Source of the DNA: Parietichytrium sp. I65-24A
Taxonomy: Eukaryota; Sar; Bigyra; Thraustochytrida; Thraustochytriidae
Length of the DNA: 64,000 nucleotides
NCBI GenBank assembly: GCA_012862575.1
Contig: BLSF01000071.1
Coordinates: forward strand, 124,001-188,000
Direction of reading: 5' to 3'
The notes below the pieces were generated by a model, which searched no databases, was not told where the DNA came from, and saw nothing but the letters and a program-made list of their open reading frames with translations. The position numbers and the translations under genes are program-made. This document shows, piece by piece, positions 40,642-50,127 of this stretch. Within the stretch, counting starts at the first letter, position 1; each line of letters begins with the position of its first letter.

Positions 40642-41481
40642 CTTGTCCCTCTCTTCCCTCTCTTCCCTCTCTTCTCTCTCTTCTCTCTCTCTCTTGCTCG
40701 CGCTTTTTCCTCTCTCCCGTCTCCTCTTCCTCTTCCTCGTCATCGTAACAGTCGTAATCCCTTTCTTACGCAAGCTAGCTAGCTAGTAGCTGGAGTTGGC
40801 AGGTATTATTTAGGGAGTGCTAAGAATGAAGCCTTCCGTGTAAGGGTGGTTCGAACGCGGCACTACCACCGTAGTAGGCTGAGCTGTAGTATACTACTTA
40901 TTGTGGTAGGACTACTCGTTTGGGATGGAATGGGAATGGGGTGTGTTCCAGTTCAGGAGTTTTGGGTTCCAGGAGCTGGGTTCTCTGCTGCAGTTGGGTT
41001 CTTCTGGCTTAGCAGATAGCCGTAGCCAAGGGAGGGAGGGAGGCAACCACACGTTTTGGCTAATTGAAAGTAGTCGAGAGGCGAAACTGTCACAGTAGCG
41101 TTCGCTGTAGCAACGCCTAACCGGGAACCGCAACTGTGGGGTAACACTTATTTATCTCGAAGACTAGCGTTGCGTCGATGGGAAGAGTCCTCACAGCAAA
41201 GCACTCTGTCGGTGGAGGCGCGGTTTAAATCTTCACAGGCGCCGCCCACACATTTGTTCAGGGCAAGTTAAGATCCTCGGGCAGCGCTTGTCCTCGCGCA
41301 CGTTGGCGCGCCTGCGGTGAGGACCAAAGAGCGTCCGCCAGTGGCACGGTAAGGAGAACCACCCACGGAACAAAACCCGCGGAGGGACATCTATGCGCGA
41401 ATCCCTCTGCGCACACTCGCGCTCGCTCGCTCGCTCAGCCACGCACACCGCTCACGCGCGCTCGCACCGGGCGGCGCGGAG
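40642..41481. other. Intergenic region, sideroflexin to MORN gene
   Basis: A divergent promoter region. It holds a CT-rich tract (about 40645-40740) just upstream of the sideroflexin ATG. GC content rises sharply from about 41250 toward the MORN gene. No supported gene. Confidence 0.5.
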
Positions 41482-44400
41482 ATGAGCGAGGAACGTTCCC
41501 GCAACGTTCCCGTGGGCGGCGGCAGCGGCAGCGGCAGCGGCTCGTCTGAGCGCGCTGCCGCCGTGGTCTCCGGCGCACCGTCCCGCCGCCCGCCGCCGCC
41601 GCCGCCGTCGTCTTGCTCCGGCAGCGAGTCGTCAGCGTCCTCCGCCGACAGCAGACCCCTAACGCCGGGCGGCGGCCTGGGGTCCGCGGGACAGGCGGGG
41701 TCCGCGGGACAGGCGGGGTCCGCGGGACAGGCGGGACAGGCGGGGCGGCGCAGCGGAGGGGGCGGCGCAGAGGAGGGGGCGGGTTCCGCGGCGGAGAACC
41801 GGGTGCCGACGGTGTCGGTTCTGGCGGACGGGTCCTGCTACGCGGGCGAGGTGAGCGGCGCGCAGCGGCACGGCACCGGCGTGTTCCGGAACGCTTCGCG
41901 GCGCGTGGTGTACAGCGGGGAATGGAGCCGCGGACTGGAGGACGGGTACGGGGAGCTGTTCCTGGAACGGTCCGGCGCTCGGCTGGAGGCGTACTTCTCG
42001 GGCGGGCGCTGCGAAGGGCCCGGGCGCAAGTCCTGGAACAACGGCGCCACCTTCGTGGGCGGGCTGGACGGTGACGGGCGCCCCGCGGGGCTTGGCGTGT
42101 TCCACAGCACCGGACCCGGCGGCGCGCCCGTGGCGGTGTGCGGAACGTTCCGCGAAGGCCGCTGCCACGGGCTGGGCAAGTGCTTCTTCGACAACGGCGA
42201 CGTCTTCTGCGGCAGCTTCCGCAGCGGCAGGCCGCACGGGCTCGGCGCGCTGTTCCGGGAACGCGGACTCGCCGGCGGAGCACCCCAGGCGCTGGACCTC
42301 CACGCGCTCACGGCGGTCTCCGCGGCAGACCCGAAACTGGGCGACGGGCAGGGCGGCGAGTGGAACCACGGCAGCCTCGTGCGCCCGCTGGACGCCTCGG
42401 ACGGGTCCGCGGAGGGCAACGCGCTCAAGCGCACCGTGGCAGAGGCGGAGGTGGTGGTGCAGGAGGCGCTCGACTTTTGCGACGTCGTGCAGGGCGATGT
42501 GCTGCAGCAGGTGCGCAGGGTCAAGCGCCACGCCGCGCACCTGTGCACAGTTGCGAATAGAGACCTGGGCCTGCAGCTTGATGAACGCCTCGTGCGCGCA
42601 GCCAACGCCAACGCCGACGCCAGCGCGGCGACTGCGACTGCGACGACGACGACTGCGTCGGGGCCCTGGGATCTCGCTGGCAGTGTTGGACTCGGAAATG
42701 GGGAGGGGTGGACCGGGGCAGCGCCGGCGGATGCGATGGATGACGCGGATGAGAGCGCGTCCGATATGGTCTCGCTAACCACGGCCACCTGGGAGGAGGA
42801 ATGGGCCACGGGAGAGGCCGTCTCGAATGTGCTTTCAGCAACGCCTTCTTCGTCGGCCGTGACCCACCCCAGTGCAGCCACGAACAAATCCATCCTTGGT
42901 AGCAAGAAACAAAATTCTAGTCGGGGAACGGCCAGTAGCACGCTTGGCACTTTAGGCGCCGATAGTGTTTCACGGCAGAGTGGTTCGAGTCGTGTGCTTG
43001 AGAGAGCTGGCCGCGATCTCGATCGCGATGATAGTAAAAATGGGCGCGATACGGTCAAGGAAGGAAAAAGGGACACTAAAGAAGCCCAGGCTTTTGAGAG
43101 CGTCGCTATGAATGCCTTTGTAGATGACGATGACGACGACGATGGTGATGACGATGACGATGAAGGAAACGATGGCAAGGGCTCCGGCAGAGAAGTCGAG
43201 TCCGAGTCGGGCGAGTCTCGGTCGGACAGCCTTCCGCCAGCACCAAAGCTCGGTATTCAGGTACCTTCGTCTTCTGGAAGAGGAGGAGCAAATGCCGACA
43301 ACGACACCCCAAAGAGTGCAGCTTCGACTTTGACGGGAGGGCAATCTGGGACCGAGAAGGACCCCAATACCCAAAAAATCTTAAGCGAGATGCAGGGACT
43401 GTTATATGCCCGTCGGGGAAAGGGCTCCTATTGGAAGGTAGGAGATGCTGATGGCCAAGATGGAGCAAGCGGCGGAGGCGACAGTGATGAGGATGAGCAA
43501 ATTATCGCTTCGGTTGCTGCGAGTACGAGACTAAACACAATTCGGGACTTCATCTCATCCAAGTTTGGCTCTCAAATAAAGAAGCGATCCCGAAAACCGA
43601 GACTACAAATCGTGAAAAGCCCCATCGCGAAACTTCAGCAAGGGCGTTCGCAATCACCGCGCATGACGTTCACTAGAGACTCTGAGGAGGAGGACTCTGG
43701 CGATGAGCAAGGAAGCCTCGAGGACGAAGCGGCCATGCTTAATGCGCGACAGTATGCTTTGCTCTGGAAGTCGCTCCACCCAGTCTCCGGAAAAGGTCGT
43801 CTGGGTATGACGCCGGATCAAGATACTGATGGCTGGAGCGCAGGAAGCGACGACGAGGAAGGCGGCTCTTCAAACGTAGATAAAGGTCAAACTGTACCTC
43901 CAGGAAGCTCCGGCCGCGCGCCATTTGCGATATCCAAAGACCAGCTGTACGACAGTACTCAACAGGAGTCGGTTTTCAAACGCGGTCAACGAAGCACGCC
44001 ATCGTATAGCGTGTCGACGTTAGAGGAGCAGTCAATATTCCCTCCCGGTCACCCTCCCCCTGGCAAGGAGTTTGACTCGCTTACAATTAGCTCTTATTCC
44101 ACTTGGACGACCAACCCAGCACCCCCAGACCATGCGCCACCGCCCTCTGTGGCTGTGTCCACTATCGGCTCGAGAAGGGAGACCCCAGCTATGTCGACGT
44201 ATTCTGAACTGTCCGTTGATCCAAGGCCTCCTGTCTCCCCGCCACCATCTTCAGCATCACCGCTACCGCAACAGCATGGTGGCCATGGCAGTGTCAAACT
44301 TAAGCAGCAGAACGCCACACGTCCGATTACGCCACCAGTGGGACCCAAGGGTGGTGTGGGCCCTAACTCAGACTCGGCGACGAACATTTACGAAAGAATA

Positions 44401-44907
44401 AGGAGCAGAACTCACTCTTTTCCTCTCATGCCGCCTCCGCCGGTCGTACACGCACCAACGACAGGCGGGCCAGTGCATGAGCAAGCCATCTCTCCCGATC
44501 AAGGTATGGAGAGCATCGGCTCTGGGTCGTTGAAGCCCGACAATGAGGTCACCAGGTTGTCAATTTCCGAGGAGGGTCAGCAAGAAACAAGCAGAAAAAA
44601 TACGGCCAGCTCCTTACAACCTTTCCAAGATCCACGGAGGCAATCATCTAGTAGAGTTGACCCCGCAGGCTCTTTATCGTCTCTGCACAGTGGCCATCGG
44701 TCGAGTAAGGAAGATGGCTCTGTACAAGCCCAGCCGCTCGGAAACTCGGAGACACCGCGCTCATTTGCCTCCTCTATTCACAGCACTGTTTCGATATTTC
44801 CCCCGTCGTCCATGCGACCGCAAATACATCCGCCAATGGCCCCTTTGCGACCGCCGTACCCGCCAAAACGCGATCCTCGGCCCCCGCCACTCAGAGCTAT
44901 GGATTAA
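41482..44907 (+). CDS. MORN-repeat protein with long disordered C-terminal region
   Basis: A 1,141-residue protein. Residues 1-110 are low complexity (Gly/Ser, Pro runs, and three copies of GSAGQA). Six MORN repeats lie about 113-270 (units such as YSGEWSRGLEDGYGELF, CGTFREGRCHGLGKCFF and FCGSFRSGRPHGLGALF). These form beta hairpins that often bind phosphoinositides or act as scaffolds. A helical stretch (about 310-360) follows. The remaining 780 residues look disordered: an Asp run (DDDDDDDGDDDDDEG, about 550), acidic Ser-rich blocks and Pro-rich segments. No membrane segment or kinase. In protists, MORN proteins are frequent in flagellar, basal-body and cell-division structures, but nothing here fixes the role. 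The first 1.2 kb is very GC-rich compared with neighbours and carries long antisense shadow frames. Confidence 0.82.
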   Translation: MSEERSRNVPVGGGSGSGSGSSERAAAVVSGAPSRRPPPPPPSSCSGSESSASSADSRPLTPGGGLGSAGQAGSAGQAGSAGQAGQAGRRSGGGGAEEGAGSAAENRVPTVSVLADGSCYAGEVSGAQRHGTGVFRNASRRVVYSGEWSRGLEDGYGELFLERSGARLEAYFSGGRCEGPGRKSWNNGATFVGGLDGDGRPAGLGVFHSTGPGGAPVAVCGTFREGRCHGLGKCFFDNGDVFCGSFRSGRPHGLGALFRERGLAGGAPQALDLHALTAVSAADPKLGDGQGGEWNHGSLVRPLDASDGSAEGNALKRTVAEAEVVVQEALDFCDVVQGDVLQQVRRVKRHAAHLCTVANRDLGLQLDERLVRAANANADASAATATATTTTASGPWDLAGSVGLGNGEGWTGAAPADAMDDADESASDMVSLTTATWEEEWATGEAVSNVLSATPSSSAVTHPSAATNKSILGSKKQNSSRGTASSTLGTLGADSVSRQSGSSRVLERAGRDLDRDDSKNGRDTVKEGKRDTKEAQAFESVAMNAFVDDDDDDDGDDDDDEGNDGKGSGREVESESGESRSDSLPPAPKLGIQVPSSSGRGGANADNDTPKSAASTLTGGQSGTEKDPNTQKILSEMQGLLYARRGKGSYWKVGDADGQDGASGGGDSDEDEQIIASVAASTRLNTIRDFISSKFGSQIKKRSRKPRLQIVKSPIAKLQQGRSQSPRMTFTRDSEEEDSGDEQGSLEDEAAMLNARQYALLWKSLHPVSGKGRLGMTPDQDTDGWSAGSDDEEGGSSNVDKGQTVPPGSSGRAPFAISKDQLYDSTQQESVFKRGQRSTPSYSVSTLEEQSIFPPGHPPPGKEFDSLTISSYSTWTTNPAPPDHAPPPSVAVSTIGSRRETPAMSTYSELSVDPRPPVSPPPSSASPLPQQHGGHGSVKLKQQNATRPITPPVGPKGGVGPNSDSATNIYERIRSRTHSFPLMPPPPVVHAPTTGGPVHEQAISPDQGMESIGSGSLKPDNEVTRLSISEEGQQETSRKNTASSLQPFQDPRRQSSSRVDPAGSLSSLHSGHRSSKEDGSVQAQPLGNSETPRSFASSIHSTVSIFPPSSMRPQIHPPMAPLRPPYPPKRDPRPPPLRAMD
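41692..41746. repeat. Coding 18-base GC-rich tandem repeat in the MORN gene
   Basis: Three copies of GGGTCCGCGGGACAGGCG followed by a partial fourth, encoding GSAGQA units. Confidence 0.85.
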
Positions 44908-45559
44908 CACTTAAGCTGTCTGTTTCCGAGCTCTTTTTTTTTTTTTCTGAGTAGGAAAACAGACAAAGATGCAAGATCTTTTTAGTGTCTTCGGAACGCC
45001 TGCCTCGTTTGCTTTGTAATTCGTTTTTAACTGTGAATTTAATTTCTCCCAGGCTGGAACCAAACTCACAACCTACTGGTTGATCGTTAATTTACACTTT
45101 CGAACAACAGACTCGCCTTTAGCACCAGATCCAAACCCATGCTGTGCAGCAGCTCGTTTCTGTGAAGCCCTCAATTTCAAGAAAAGAGACCCCCCTGCAC
45201 AGGCTATGCCTTGTGTCTTCATTTGAAAGCTGGAAATCAAGGCGAATCGCCTATTGCGAAAGGAAAGAGAGACAGACACGGAGGAAATCGTTGCAGCGCG
45301 CGGACTTGATTTGTCTCTATTAAAAAAAAAACGCTTCATGGAAAAAATAAATACGCTAAGCTTGTGCTTAATTGTCTGTTTTCAGATGCCGGTTTTCTAC
45401 ATGTTCTTTGACAGAATGGCGAAGAGAAATGCGACAAGAGCTACATATCAAAATGCAGCTTTCTGCACCACTGCAAGAACGAAAAAATTCACCGATCTTC
45501 CTCGGTCATTTGGCCAAACATACCTGATAATATCGACGAGAGGTAAATCGACATCAGAT
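44908..45559. other. Intergenic region between convergent genes
   Basis: About 650 bases between the MORN gene and the multi-pass membrane protein gene. A run of T (about 44936-44948) lies about 30 bases after the MORN stop. Nothing else seen. Confidence 0.5.
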
Positions 45560-47364
45560 TCACAACTTGTTTGCAAAGCCTCGTCCTCCGTGATGGTAGC
45601 ACATTTGTGATTTGAAGGCATTCACATCAGTGTAATTTCCGTAAAATAGATGCAGGCAATATCCATTCCGAAGTCCACCATCCAGCAAACCCGCACCTAT
45701 ATTGTTACAAGAAAAGAATCCTCGCCGTGTTAGTGCCTTCTTCGATCGATAAGAGGGCTACAAGAATTATGCAACTTACCGTCAGCGCAGCAGCATAGAT
45801 CTTCTCCAGCGCACTGCTCGAAGCTTTCGCTTGCGACTAACACCCCGGAAATGAGACTACTGACGTACCAACACGATAGAACAAAGAGAAAACTGAACGC
45901 TCTCGGACGAGACTTCCAAAGCTCATACAAGCAGTGTCCGTTGCGTCGCTCGATAATGCCACACAAGGTATCGACGGCAATCTCGGCGAGGAACTGCACC
46001 AGTCCGCCTCTTACAATTGGCCAGCTATCGATATCGTTGTTATAGCGCTTTGACTTTTCGATGGTCTGATAGTACTCCGCTGGAAATTGTAGCCGACGAT
46101 TTTTAAAGACGAGCAACACCCCTGTCACCGTAAGAATTGCGACTAACTCGGCCAAGCATTCCGAGACGAGCCACATTGAATAGTATGTTTTCTTGGATAT
46201 CGCAATTTGCAATTGAGTGGTTGCCACGCGAAATCCGGACTGATCAGCACCATCGCTTTGCTTACCCACCGTTTCTTTCTCCTTCTCTCTTTTGTCCTCA
46301 AGCAGCGCTGTGGGAGGAGATTCAGGCTGCGGTGCTATCATCGAGCTGTTCCGTGTGTTTCTATGCGTAGTTATCATGTTCAAAAGCCTGTGGGCGGCTA
46401 GCACGACACTCTCGTCAAAAGGAATGATCAAAAGGCTGTTTTCTCTTTGAAGGCCACGAGAAGCCACTTTGGCGAATTTTTCGCCGCGCCAACTCAACGT
46501 CGCACGAAGAATCAGCTCCGTTGCGCTTTGAATAACTACCACGGCAGCGAACATGGTGGAATCATTGATTGAAGAAAAGTAGATTCTCAGAAAAATGGCC
46601 CAGCACAGCTGAATCCAAAAGAAGAAGAATGCGGTCACGTCACGGCGAACTTCCATGCCAAGGTCCGCTTTCAAAGTAAGGCCCATGGACGAAAATCTTC
46701 CCCAAATGTACATGATCTCTCGCAGAACGGGAAACAAAAATAGTACGACGAGAACTTTGGTAAGGTCGTCGTCTTTTGGGATGAGTGACATTGTTTTCGC
46801 CAACCCCATACCAAGAATCAGGCAGGATAGTTGATACAGTGCGTATTTCGGCACCTTTGCATTTTTGACGTGCTTGCAAAGGTAATACCTCACGAACAGA
46901 AGGTGCGACAGCGAACTTAATCCCTGTGCGATCATGGTGTACCAGTGTGACGATCCGTACAATGTTTGCATCGTTTTAAATAACGCGTAACCGGGCAAGA
47001 TGGCCACAGCGCTGGCGACCCACGATTTAAGGGAAGATCGCAAAAAGACATTGAAGATGACGGGGAAGAAGGTCATGACTGACATGTCGTACTGCAGGAC
47101 TCTCCCTTCTTGGAGCTCCCAAAAGCTCTGATTTACCAGAATGATATGTTCTCTGCTTTCTAGATCCACGTTCCAGTATTCTCGTGACTTGACGAAACGC
47201 ATGGGAAGCCACACTGGCACAAAGGAGACGCAACCGAGAATAGAGTACACTGCGAGCTCCATCGTGAGCGCCAGCGTCAGCTTGACCGTGCTCTGCCATG
47301 CTTCTGGGGGCAGGTGGGTGCGTATCCTTCCAAGAGCATGGCCTGGAGTCGCACCGGTCGCCAT
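45560..47364 (-). CDS. Multi-pass membrane protein of unknown family, two exons
   Basis: A membrane protein with about ten hydrophobic segments in two groups, separated by a polar loop (about 355-395 in exon 1 numbering) rich in Glu/Lys. I do not recognise a family. The first ATG is at 47364; the frame upstream holds only a TTG. The large frame runs to 45730, but a consensus donor (G|GTAAGT) stands at 45779. A pyrimidine-containing acceptor (TAACAATATAG) ends at 45697. Joining 47364-45780 to 45696-45560 keeps phase and gives 45 more codons without a stop, for 573 residues in all. The new tail (YCLHLFYGNYTDV, SQMCYHH) is Cys- and aromatic-containing and looks more natural than the unspliced end. 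The splice is inference. The C-terminal region before it has a CCC run. Confidence 0.7.
45697..45779 (-). other. Probable intron of the multi-pass membrane protein gene
   Basis: 83 bases, GTAAGT donor and ATAG acceptor with TTCTTTTCTTG before it. Confidence 0.55.
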
Positions 47365-50127
47365 TGGGCGGCCAGCGTTAGCTTGCTCACAAACCAACTT
47401 TGGGGAGCTTTTACAAGCCACAAGCGCGTTCAACGCCTCGCTTCACCTCGCCTGCCCTGTCGTCTGCCAACTCAGGTATCTTGGCCACGCGCGATCTCAG
47501 GTGTACTACTTGGTAGAATCTCCCAGCCTACCGCAAGTTGGCGCACATTACGCGCCCATCTTTGCAGTTGTGAATAAGGAAAGCCGAGCTGAAAAAGTTG
47601 GAGTGGGGAAACCGCGTAGGCTTTTTTAAAGTTTCGAAACAAACCAACGGTATCTCCAGGTAGTCGGTGGATGATTTGGGGTGTTCGGTATCGGTGGCAT
47701 CGACTGGGTGGCACTTGATGAGCCAATCTGGTAGTAGGTGCATTTTGTTAGTCATTCAGGAGTCCGAGGCCACCATAGACATAAACATGATTTCTACCAA
47801 CTTGGGTTGACAAACGAGTCGAAAGCGTGAATCAGGGAAACCTGGGTTTCGGAGGGTATTCCTGCTTGTCTGAGGATTGAATGACTACGAAGTGAAAAAA
47901 TTGAAGAATTCCTGATGTACAGGCATGAAGACTAAGTATAACATTCGTCGAGATAGGTTAAATTAGGTCTTTTTTTATTTTTCGCTTCTTCGGAAAGCCT
48001 GCTCGTCTTTGTCTTTGTAATGCTGAATTCAGAAAGTTGGCGCAACGAAATAGCAATAGCAAGGGGTCGAGAATGCCTTCCATTGGTCGCTCTGTAACTT
48101 AGCCCTACACCGTGACTCGGACTGGTCTGTTACAACGGCTCTGCTGACTAAGCAGTAGACGTCACAGTAGTTGTCACAGTCCCCCTAGCACAGAATGGTA
48201 CCGGTACTGTAACTTTTGTACTGACTGTAAATAGCTATTTTAGTACAATATAGAGAAGGATGGACTGTACACTAACTCTCTCTACTCTACTAGCTAGTAG
48301 TAGAGAAGTGCATGTAGTTGTGTATGACGCCAACGCAAATGGAAAACTGTCGCGATAAAGCCACCGGATGTTCTGAATTCTGATGATGGTATCATCGACC
48401 ACTTGAAGTACTTAGTTTTGCATCTAAATCCCACATCATATGTTTGAGAGCTTAAGAAATCCTGAATTCTGGTACTGCCCCGGAATATTGCAACAGCTGG
48501 TATGCCACCAGTGATATCGTTGATACCAGTGCATGTATGGTCAATTCGTTACTTGCATAGGGAAGTCTCAAACACGTGCGTATTGCTCACCATACAACAC
48601 GTTAGAGAACTCCAAACACAGGGACTCGAGAAAGCTCATTCCGACATGAATTTATTATCGATTGATTAAAACTGAAAAAAAAAAAATCTATCCGTTTCAG
48701 AGAGTCGCGATAGCTACTCCTTGACCAGGGCTCGAGATCGACACGATTTTTGAGTGCCTCATACGTATCATCCAACGCAGTCAGGGCTTGATTGCACTGG
48801 GCGAGTTGGTGACGCGCAATATCGGGTGGATTTTCAACCTCCGTATTGCCACACCATTTCCCATACCTTAAGATTGGTTTGCAATCAATCTCAATCCCGG
48901 TTTACTTGGTCGACATGTTCGGGATGAATGAACAGAGACGGAAGGGTAGACGAGGCTCAACCCATAACGGGCTCTTCAAGCTATGATATGAAACAAGTCA
49001 AGATGAATGTCAGTTCACATGCGATCAAGCGGACAACGTTTCCCCAGCGACCACACACGGTCCTCCTGCGCGGCGGCATCATTCAAGTCTCATAGTGGTG
49101 GTGCATGAAAATTGTTACTCTAAGTATCGCTCATGAAATGTCTCCGTGAAGCTGGTACTATAATCTTCGACAAGAACGATGCCGCCAACAACAACCCGCG
49201 TGCCCGCTCTGCTCTGCTCCGCTGCGCAACTTACCCACCCTCCGCACATGTCGGCTGCTCTTGCTGTTGCTTCTGCCATACCGAGTGCAGTGCAACCCCC
49301 GGCTCAACCGAGCCAACTGCGTCAATCGTCTCAACAACTGTCTCAACCGTGAGGAGCCATGGCGCCCGTCGTTCCGTGACTGCTACAAGTCCGCCTCAGC
49401 TGACCGACTGCCTGCTGCGTTTGGTGACTGCCGCACTTGCGCAGCTCGTCTTGGTTGATGATTCATCTTGACTTGATCAATCTATCCCATCCACCTCATC
49501 CACCACTCATTTCATCCTCAGACATTTTCCCTAGCCACATTAACGTTGCGATATTGCTATTGCGATTGCTATTGTTGGGTATACTGTAACTCAAGCTAGA
49601 GCTAGTAGTAGTGCCTGGTTTGTGAGGGTTGAAGAAAAGTGCAGGACGGCCACGAATCCGATTTACTGCACTTCGTGGCTTCACTTATTTAAAAACGTCA
49701 CGTAGAACTTGCGGAACGGCAGTCTGTTGTAAAGTTTGGTAACAATTCCTTGAACTCATCCAAGGAGTACAAAGGATTGCCCAAACAATCTATGTGCGTC
49801 TATTTGACGACTCGAATCAGCTTAGGTGGTGGTAGTAGTACCCTGTCGTCATGGTGATACTCAGTTGGCACTACTAACGAATTGTATAGGAACTCCGTTG
49901 GCATTTAAAGCACACTAGTCTAGAGTTAATTAGTTTAGTGTATAGCTATAATTAACCCATACCCCTGGAGGCTAACCTACCCTAGTTGCATAATAAAGGC
50001 TGTCGAGGCTAAAGACAAGAAAACAAACAAGAAAACAAGAGAGGCTCCATGAACAAACGAGCACAGAATTATTCGCGGGACCAAGTGACCAAACATAAGA
50101 GAGCCAAAGTCTTATCATTTGGTCGAG
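47365..50127. other. Large gene-poor region
   Basis: About 2.8 kb, AT-richer than its surroundings, with only short frames. A 112-codon plus-strand frame at 49133-49471 is Ser/Thr/Cys-rich and has no motif. No repeat, RNA gene or mobile element recognised. The shared sequence of the three-gene cluster to the right stops within about 30 bases of the first gene's stop codon. Confidence 0.5.

Noticed and set aside
41435-43178. Minus-strand frames of 282, 293 and 446 codons
   Set aside because: Antisense to the GC-rich MORN gene; GC-rich DNA lacks stops, and the composition is Arg/Pro/Ser-heavy without motifs.
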